Assembly: GCA_015152555.1 (NCBI GenBank)
Contig: SUTS01000011.1
Span: forward strand, 1 to 64,000
Length of the DNA stretch: 64,000 nt
Source: Cyanobacteria bacterium SIG26
GTDB taxonomy: Bacteria > Cyanobacteriota > Vampirovibrionia > Gastranaerophilales > Gastranaerophilaceae
Direction of reading: 5' to 3'
In this document: in pieces, positions 59,874 through 64,000 of the stretch
Layout of the letters: each line of letters begins with the position of its first letter
How positions within the stretch are numbered: position 1 is the first letter of the stretch
Notes under the pieces: generated by a model
What the model was told of the DNA's origin: nothing
The model's database searches: none
The model's input: only the letters and a program-made list of their open reading frames with translations
Program-made: the position numbers and the translations under genes

Positions 59874-60517
59874 AGAAGAATTTATTAATTGTAGAAGATC
59901 ATGAATTAACAAGGTTTGGTTTGAAAACAACATTTGAAGATGTTGATTATGTCGATGCGATTTACGAAGCTTCATCTGCAGAAGATGCAATAGAAATTTT
60001 TAAAACTAATTCAATAGATGTTGTAATTATGGATTTGGGTTTGCCAAATATGAACGGTATTGAAGCTACTCAAGTAATTCGCAATATAAATTCAAATGCA
60101 AAAGTTATTATTTTAACTTCTCATAATGATGAAAAAGAAGTTTTAAATAGTTTAAAAGCGGGAGCTAATGCTTATTGTTCAAAAGAAATTAATTTGCAAA
60201 GACTAGTGCAGGTTGTTCAGTCTGTAGCTGATGGTGCTGCGTGGTTTGATCCAAGCATCGCACATATTGTTTTACAAGCAACTGCAAATTCTAAAGTCGG
60301 AGAACCGGATACAAATTACAAAAATTATGATTTAACAGCGAGGGAAGCTCAAATTTTGAAACTTATGACTGAAGGGCATAGTAATATGGAAATTGCTCAA
60401 CATCTTGTAATAAGTGTAAATACGACTAAAGCTCACGTTGCAAATATTTTGCAAAAACTGGAAGTAGATGATAGGTTACAAGCTGCGTTAAAAGCATTAA
60501 AGTACAAAATTGTATAA
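59870..60517 (+). CDS. NarL/FixJ-type response regulator
   Basis: This is a 215-residue REC plus LuxR-type HTH protein. The phospho-acceptor is D55 in VIMDLGLPNMNG, and the switch residues are visible (ILTSH, AYCSKE). The HTH is LTAREAQILKLMTEGHSNMEIAQHLVISVNTTKAHVANILQKLEV near 150-210. It overlaps the TPR gene by four bases. No histidine kinase is encoded nearby. Confidence 0.92.
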   Translation: MKKNLLIVEDHELTRFGLKTTFEDVDYVDAIYEASSAEDAIEIFKTNSIDVVIMDLGLPNMNGIEATQVIRNINSNAKVIILTSHNDEKEVLNSLKAGANAYCSKEINLQRLVQVVQSVADGAAWFDPSIAHIVLQATANSKVGEPDTNYKNYDLTAREAQILKLMTEGHSNMEIAQHLVISVNTTKAHVANILQKLEVDDRLQAALKALKYKIV

Positions 60518-60531
60518 TAAAGGACTTTACA

Positions 60532-61158
60532 ATGACAGACTTAGTGAAAATTCTGTTAGTTGATGACAATCCAAAATTTTTGGAAGATGTTTTGCCGTAT
60601 TATGGGTATGAAGTTACTGTAGCCAATGATGGTTCGCGAGCTTTAGAAGTATTAAATTCCGGTAAAACTTTTGATTTGATTTTGTTAGATATAATGATGC
60701 CAAAATTAAACGGATGGGAAACCTTAAAACAAATCCGTAAAAGCGAAGTTTATGGTGAAATCCCTGTTATAATGTTAACTGCAGTTAATGAAGAACAAAA
60801 AATGGTCAAAGGTTTGAAAATCGGTGCGGATGATTATATCATAAAGCCCTTTGTTTTACCCAATTTATTAGCCAGAATTGAAGCTGTATTACGACGGGCT
60901 AAATGTACTTATAGCAGAGCTTCACTTCGTAATGTTACAAATAAGCAAAAATGTAATATTAATGCCTTGACTGGGAGAGAAAAAGATGTTTTATTATTAG
61001 TTACGCAAGGTGATAGTAACAAGACAATAGCTGACAAGCTGGTTCTGAGTGAAGTTACTGTTAAATGCCATCTAAATAGTATATTTAAAAAAATGAATGT
61101 AACAAACCGAACACAAGCTGTATTACTCGCAATGCAGATGAATTTAGTAGAAAAATAA
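60532..61158 (+). CDS. Second response regulator with LuxR-type HTH
   Basis: This is a 208-residue REC-HTH protein. The acidic pocket is LLVDDNPKF with phospho-acceptor D53 in LILLDIMMPKLNG, and the REC domain has ILPVIMLTA and GADDYIIKPF, typical of OmpR-type receivers. The output, however, is a LuxR-type HTH (LTGREKDVLLLVTQGDSNKTIADKLVLSEVTVKCHLNSIFKKMNV). It follows the first regulator by 14 bases. Two adjacent LuxR-type regulators without a kinase are notable. Confidence 0.92.
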   Translation: MTDLVKILLVDDNPKFLEDVLPYYGYEVTVANDGSRALEVLNSGKTFDLILLDIMMPKLNGWETLKQIRKSEVYGEIPVIMLTAVNEEQKMVKGLKIGADDYIIKPFVLPNLLARIEAVLRRAKCTYSRASLRNVTNKQKCNINALTGREKDVLLLVTQGDSNKTIADKLVLSEVTVKCHLNSIFKKMNVTNRTQAVLLAMQMNLVEK

Positions 61159-61180
61159 ATATATATTTAAGGAGATAAGA

Positions 61181-61711
61181 ATGTTAGATTATACAAAAGA
61201 AGAATTATTATCTTTGATAGAAAATACCCCAGAAAGATTTAATGAATGGAAGCAAGATAGGGATGATGTTGATTTGAGTGAAGTTGATTTTTCTAATATG
61301 ATGATTAGGGAAGTTGATTTTTCAGATGTTGATTTGAATTCAAGTTCTTTTTCTGATTGTAATTTAACATTGGTGAATTTTTATGGAGCAGATTTAACTG
61401 CGGTTGATTTTACGAGAGCTGTAGTCACAGAATGTGATTTTTCAGAAAGTATTTTGACTGGTGCAGATTGTTCGTATGCACAGATGACATATTGTAATTT
61501 TACTGATTGTGATATGGCAGGTACAGTTTTGTCTGAAACTAATTTAACAAGTTCAGATTTGACTGCCGCTGAAAATTTGAGTTCTGCAAGGTACGATGAA
61601 GATACTATTTGGCCTGATGATGATATGATGCCAAATGATTTTGATACGTCTTGTCGCGATGATTTATCTTCATTAAAAGATGATGAAGATATTATGGTTG
61701 AAGATTACTAA
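61181..61711 (+). CDS. Pentapeptide repeat protein
   Basis: This is a 176-residue acidic protein with pentapeptide-type repeats of A(D/N)LxX and related (VDLSEVDFSNMMIREVDFSDVDLN, NLTLVNFYGADLTAVDF, GADCSYAQMTYCNFTDCDM) in the middle. The C-terminus is very acidic (DEDTIWPDDDMMPNDF). Such right-handed beta helices often mimic nucleic acid or act as scaffolds. It is the fifth gene of the signalling operon and precedes dapB by 26 bases; AAGGAGAT lies upstream. Confidence 0.85.
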   Translation: MLDYTKEELLSLIENTPERFNEWKQDRDDVDLSEVDFSNMMIREVDFSDVDLNSSSFSDCNLTLVNFYGADLTAVDFTRAVVTECDFSESILTGADCSYAQMTYCNFTDCDMAGTVLSETNLTSSDLTAAENLSSARYDEDTIWPDDDMMPNDFDTSCRDDLSSLKDDEDIMVEDY

Positions 61712-61737
61712 TAAATTATCTCAAAAAGGAGAAAAAT

Positions 61738-62484
61738 ATGATAAAAGTTGCAGTTTGTGGTGCTTATGGCAAGATGGGCCAAGAGGTTTGTGCCGCAGTT
61801 GAAGCCGATTTAAATACAGAATTAGTTGCTAGAATTGATATTCAAGGCGATGCTTATAGGACTATTGAAGACGCCAAAAAAGATTGTGAAATAGATGTGT
61901 TAGTCGATTTTACACAACCTGCTTCGATTTATGAAAATGCAAAATATTGTTTAAATAATGGGATTAATATTGTAATTGGTACAACCGGATTAAAAGACGA
62001 AGAAATCGAAGAACTTAAAAAACTTTCTGAAACTAATAACACTGGATGTTTGATTGCACCGAATTTTTCTACCGGTGCGGTTTTGATGATGATGTTTTCT
62101 CAAATGGCGGCAAAGTATTTTGATAATGCTGAAATTATTGAACTTCATCATAATCAGAAAAAAGACGCGCCTTCAGGTACTGCTATAAAAACTGCATTGA
62201 TGATGTCAGAGGCAAAAGAAAGTTTTAAAAAGGGAAATTGCGCTGAAGTTGAAACTATAGAGGGTTCTCGTGGCGGAACTTCATATTCTGATATTCAAAT
62301 ACATTCTGTTAGAATGCCCGGATATATCGCGTCCCAAGAGGTTATTTTTGGTTCATCCGGTCAAATTTTTAAAATAAGACATGATTCAATGGACAGAAAA
62401 TGTTATATGGGTGGTGTTTTACTAGCGGTTAAACACGTTGCAGCTCATAAAGATTTTATTTATGGTTTAGAAAATATAATGTAA
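61738..62484 (+). CDS. dapB: 4-hydroxy-tetrahydrodipicolinate reductase
   Basis: DapB reduces dihydrodipicolinate in the diaminopimelate pathway. The N-terminal motif is VAVCGAYGKMGQEVC, and the active-site region is ELHHNQKKDAPSGTA. The length of 248 residues is typical. The gene follows the pentapeptide gene by 26 bases with AAAAGGAG upstream, so it may be cotranscribed with the signalling genes, an unusual neighbourhood. Confidence 0.95.
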   Translation: MIKVAVCGAYGKMGQEVCAAVEADLNTELVARIDIQGDAYRTIEDAKKDCEIDVLVDFTQPASIYENAKYCLNNGINIVIGTTGLKDEEIEELKKLSETNNTGCLIAPNFSTGAVLMMMFSQMAAKYFDNAEIIELHHNQKKDAPSGTAIKTALMMSEAKESFKKGNCAEVETIEGSRGGTSYSDIQIHSVRMPGYIASQEVIFGSSGQIFKIRHDSMDRKCYMGGVLLAVKHVAAHKDFIYGLENIM

Positions 62485-62498
62485 GGATTTGTGGATTT

Positions 62499-62526
62499 TT
62501 GCAAAAAAAATTGTCCATGATAAGAT
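62499..62526 (+). promoter_or_regulatory. Putative leaderless promoter of der
   Basis: TTGCAA (62499-62504), a 16-base spacer and TAAGAT (62521-62526), with the ATG of der only six bases downstream at 62533. The start of transcription would fall at or just before the ATG; there is no ribosome site. Confidence 0.45.
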
Positions 62527-62532
62527 TAACTT

Positions 62533-63861
62533 ATGAAAAGAAAACCGATAGTTGCAATAGTAGGACGACCAAATGTAGGTAAATCAACTTTCGTCAATCG
62601 TTTAGTTGGCGCAAGACAGTCTATTGTTGATGATTTACCTGGGGTTACTCGTGATAGAATTTATTTTGATGTTGAATGGCAAAATAAAGTTTTTACTGTA
62701 ATTGATACTGGTGGTATTATTCCCGGTGATGAAGATGATATTATGGTTTCAATTTTTGATCAGGCTAAATTAGCTTGCGAGGAAGCCGAAAAAATTATTT
62801 TTATTGTTGATGGACACGAGGGTGTTAACCCTGTTGATTATGATATTGCAAATATCTTACGACAATCAGGTAAACCTATTTTTCTTGCGGTGAATAAATG
62901 TGATAATCCAGATTCTTTAATGATGACAAGTGATTTCTATTCGCTAGCTTTAGGTGATCCTGTAGGTATTTCTGCACTTCACGGAAGTGGTGGTGTTGGT
63001 GATTTATTGGAACTTGTCACAGAAGATTTTGAAATTATCGAAGATGTACAAGAAGATAAACGTATTAGAATTGCGATTGTTGGTCGTCCAAATGCTGGTA
63101 AATCTTCGATTGTTAATGCTCTATTAAATACAGATAGAGTGATTGTTTCCGATGTTTCTGGTACTACAAGAGATAGTATTGATAGTTATGTTAATTATAA
63201 AGACAATGAATTTATTATAGTAGATACTGCTGGTATTAGAAAAAAATCTAAAGTCGATTATGGTGTTGAGAAATTTGCGGTTGATAGAGCGATTAGATCT
63301 ATCAGAGAATGTGATGTTGCGCTTTTGGTTATTGATGCAAAAGAAGGTATTTCTGATCAAGATAAAAAGATTTCTTCTATTATTACCGAATCCGGTAAAG
63401 GGCTTATTGTAGCGATAAATAAGTGGGATTTAATTGAAGAAAAACAAGCTAATACTATTAATAAATTTGAAAAAGAATTAGCGGTTGATATTCCGTTTTT
63501 GAGTTTTGCACCAAAAATCTTTATTAGTGCAGTGACAAAACAACGTTTGGGTCAGATTTTTGAAAAATCTATGGAAGTATATGAGCAATGTACAAAACGT
63601 GTTTCTACAGGATTATTGAATAAGGTTATTAATGAAGCTTATGCCTTAAATCCACCTACAAGTTTTAAAGGTAAACGTTTAAAAATATATTATGTCACTC
63701 AAGCTAAAACTCAACCGCCAACATTTGTATTGTTTGTGAATAATGAAGAACTATTGAAAGACAGTTACAAACGTTATTTAGAAAACAAATTGCGCGAGGC
63801 ATTTGGTTTCTTTGGAACTCCTATAAGAATTTCGGTTCGAGAACGCGGTGAAAAGAAATAA
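62533..63861 (+). CDS. der: GTPase Der (EngA), ribosome assembly
   Basis: This protein has two tandem GTPase domains: the first has VGRPNVGKSTFVN and DTGGI, the second has VGRPNAGKSSIVN and DTAGI. The NKCD and NKWD motifs are present, and the C-terminal KH-like domain is around 345-442. It helps mature the 50S subunit and is essential in many bacteria. At 442 residues the length is normal. Confidence 0.97.
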   Translation: MKRKPIVAIVGRPNVGKSTFVNRLVGARQSIVDDLPGVTRDRIYFDVEWQNKVFTVIDTGGIIPGDEDDIMVSIFDQAKLACEEAEKIIFIVDGHEGVNPVDYDIANILRQSGKPIFLAVNKCDNPDSLMMTSDFYSLALGDPVGISALHGSGGVGDLLELVTEDFEIIEDVQEDKRIRIAIVGRPNAGKSSIVNALLNTDRVIVSDVSGTTRDSIDSYVNYKDNEFIIVDTAGIRKKSKVDYGVEKFAVDRAIRSIRECDVALLVIDAKEGISDQDKKISSIITESGKGLIVAINKWDLIEEKQANTINKFEKELAVDIPFLSFAPKIFISAVTKQRLGQIFEKSMEVYEQCTKRVSTGLLNKVINEAYALNPPTSFKGKRLKIYYVTQAKTQPPTFVLFVNNEELLKDSYKRYLENKLREAFGFFGTPIRISVRERGEKK

Positions 63862-63866
63862 GATTT

Positions 63867-64000
63867 TTATTCCTTAATTCGATGTTTTTCTACAAGTCTA
63901 ATATATTTTTTGTAATCTTTTCCCCAATCTTTAAGTGCGTCTAAAACGGGTAGCATACTGTAGCCAATATCTGTTAAGGTGTATTCGACTTTGGGCGGGG
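63867..64000 (-). CDS. HxlR-type winged-helix regulator, C-terminal part (partial)
   Basis: The minus frame is open to the window end; 44 codons are visible, starting [26 protein letters not shown], the C-terminal wing of HxlR-family regulators. The stop is at 63867-63869. The upstream part lies outside the window. It is convergent with der. Confidence 0.8.
   Translation of the reverse strand, partial: PPKVEYTLTDIGYSMLPVLDALKDWGKDYKKYIRLVEKHRIKE

Overview
The window is a 64 kb chromosomal segment from an AT-rich, Gram-negative-type bacterium. The gene set fits the non-photosynthetic sister group of Cyanobacteria found in animal guts (Vampirovibrionia/Melainabacteria, order Gastranaerophilales). 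That placement is an inference from lipid A genes (lpxD, lpxC, fabZ), LptC/LptA-like genes, heptose genes, a pseudopilin-like protein and the many small unassigned proteins; no rRNA gene is present to confirm it. There is no photosynthesis gene, no complete mobile element, no CRISPR array and no obvious prophage.

Layout. 1-5 kb: end of a cysteine-rich pseudopilin-like gene, an OmpH-like gene, lipA, asd and several small unknown genes. 5-8 kb: a lipid A/heptose operon (rfaE2, lpxD, lpxC, fabZ). 8.5-9.1 kb: a gene-free stretch that looks like two small RNA units complementary to each other. 9-16 kb: HtrA-like protease, MlaE-type permease, trpS, ssb, a DUF1537 kinase with pdxA, a nitrilase-family amidohydrolase and bioB. 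16-25.5 kb: one long minus-strand run (unknown membrane protein, antiporter, lptC, lptA, TPR protein, dprA, topA, and aroE fused to a long low-complexity N-terminus). 25.7-34.9 kb: a glycosyltransferase, dapA, secD-secF, a fixX/fixC pair, coaD and two related unknown genes. 35-37.6 kb: the classical rpmG, tRNA-Trp, secE, nusG, rplK, rplA cluster. 38-38.6 kb: tRNA-Val surrounded by broken copies of itself. 38.6-45.4 kb: minus-strand ACT protein, alanine/sodium symporter, a SNF2 helicase and gpmI. 45.5-47.6 kb: dapF and the rpsF-ssb-rpsR operon. 47.6-56.5 kb: an EF-hand/HEAT/DprA-like minus-strand operon, pcrA, secA, an HExxH protein and a zinc-ribbon protein. 56.6-62.5 kb: a signalling operon (GAF/HD-GYP phosphodiesterase, TPR protein, two LuxR-type response regulators, pentapeptide protein) running into dapB. 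It ends with der and part of an HxlR-type regulator.

Working together: envelope building (lipid A, Lpt bridge, heptose, Sec export), diaminopimelate synthesis (asd, dapA, dapF and dapB scattered over the window) and the information-processing core account for most genes. The parts most worth a second look are the tandem complementary small RNAs near 8.7-9.0 kb, the aroE fusion, the tRNA-Val debris field with its unusual C33 anticodon loop, the duplicated RNA motif before rplK and rplA, the orphan signalling operon, and several small unassigned families.
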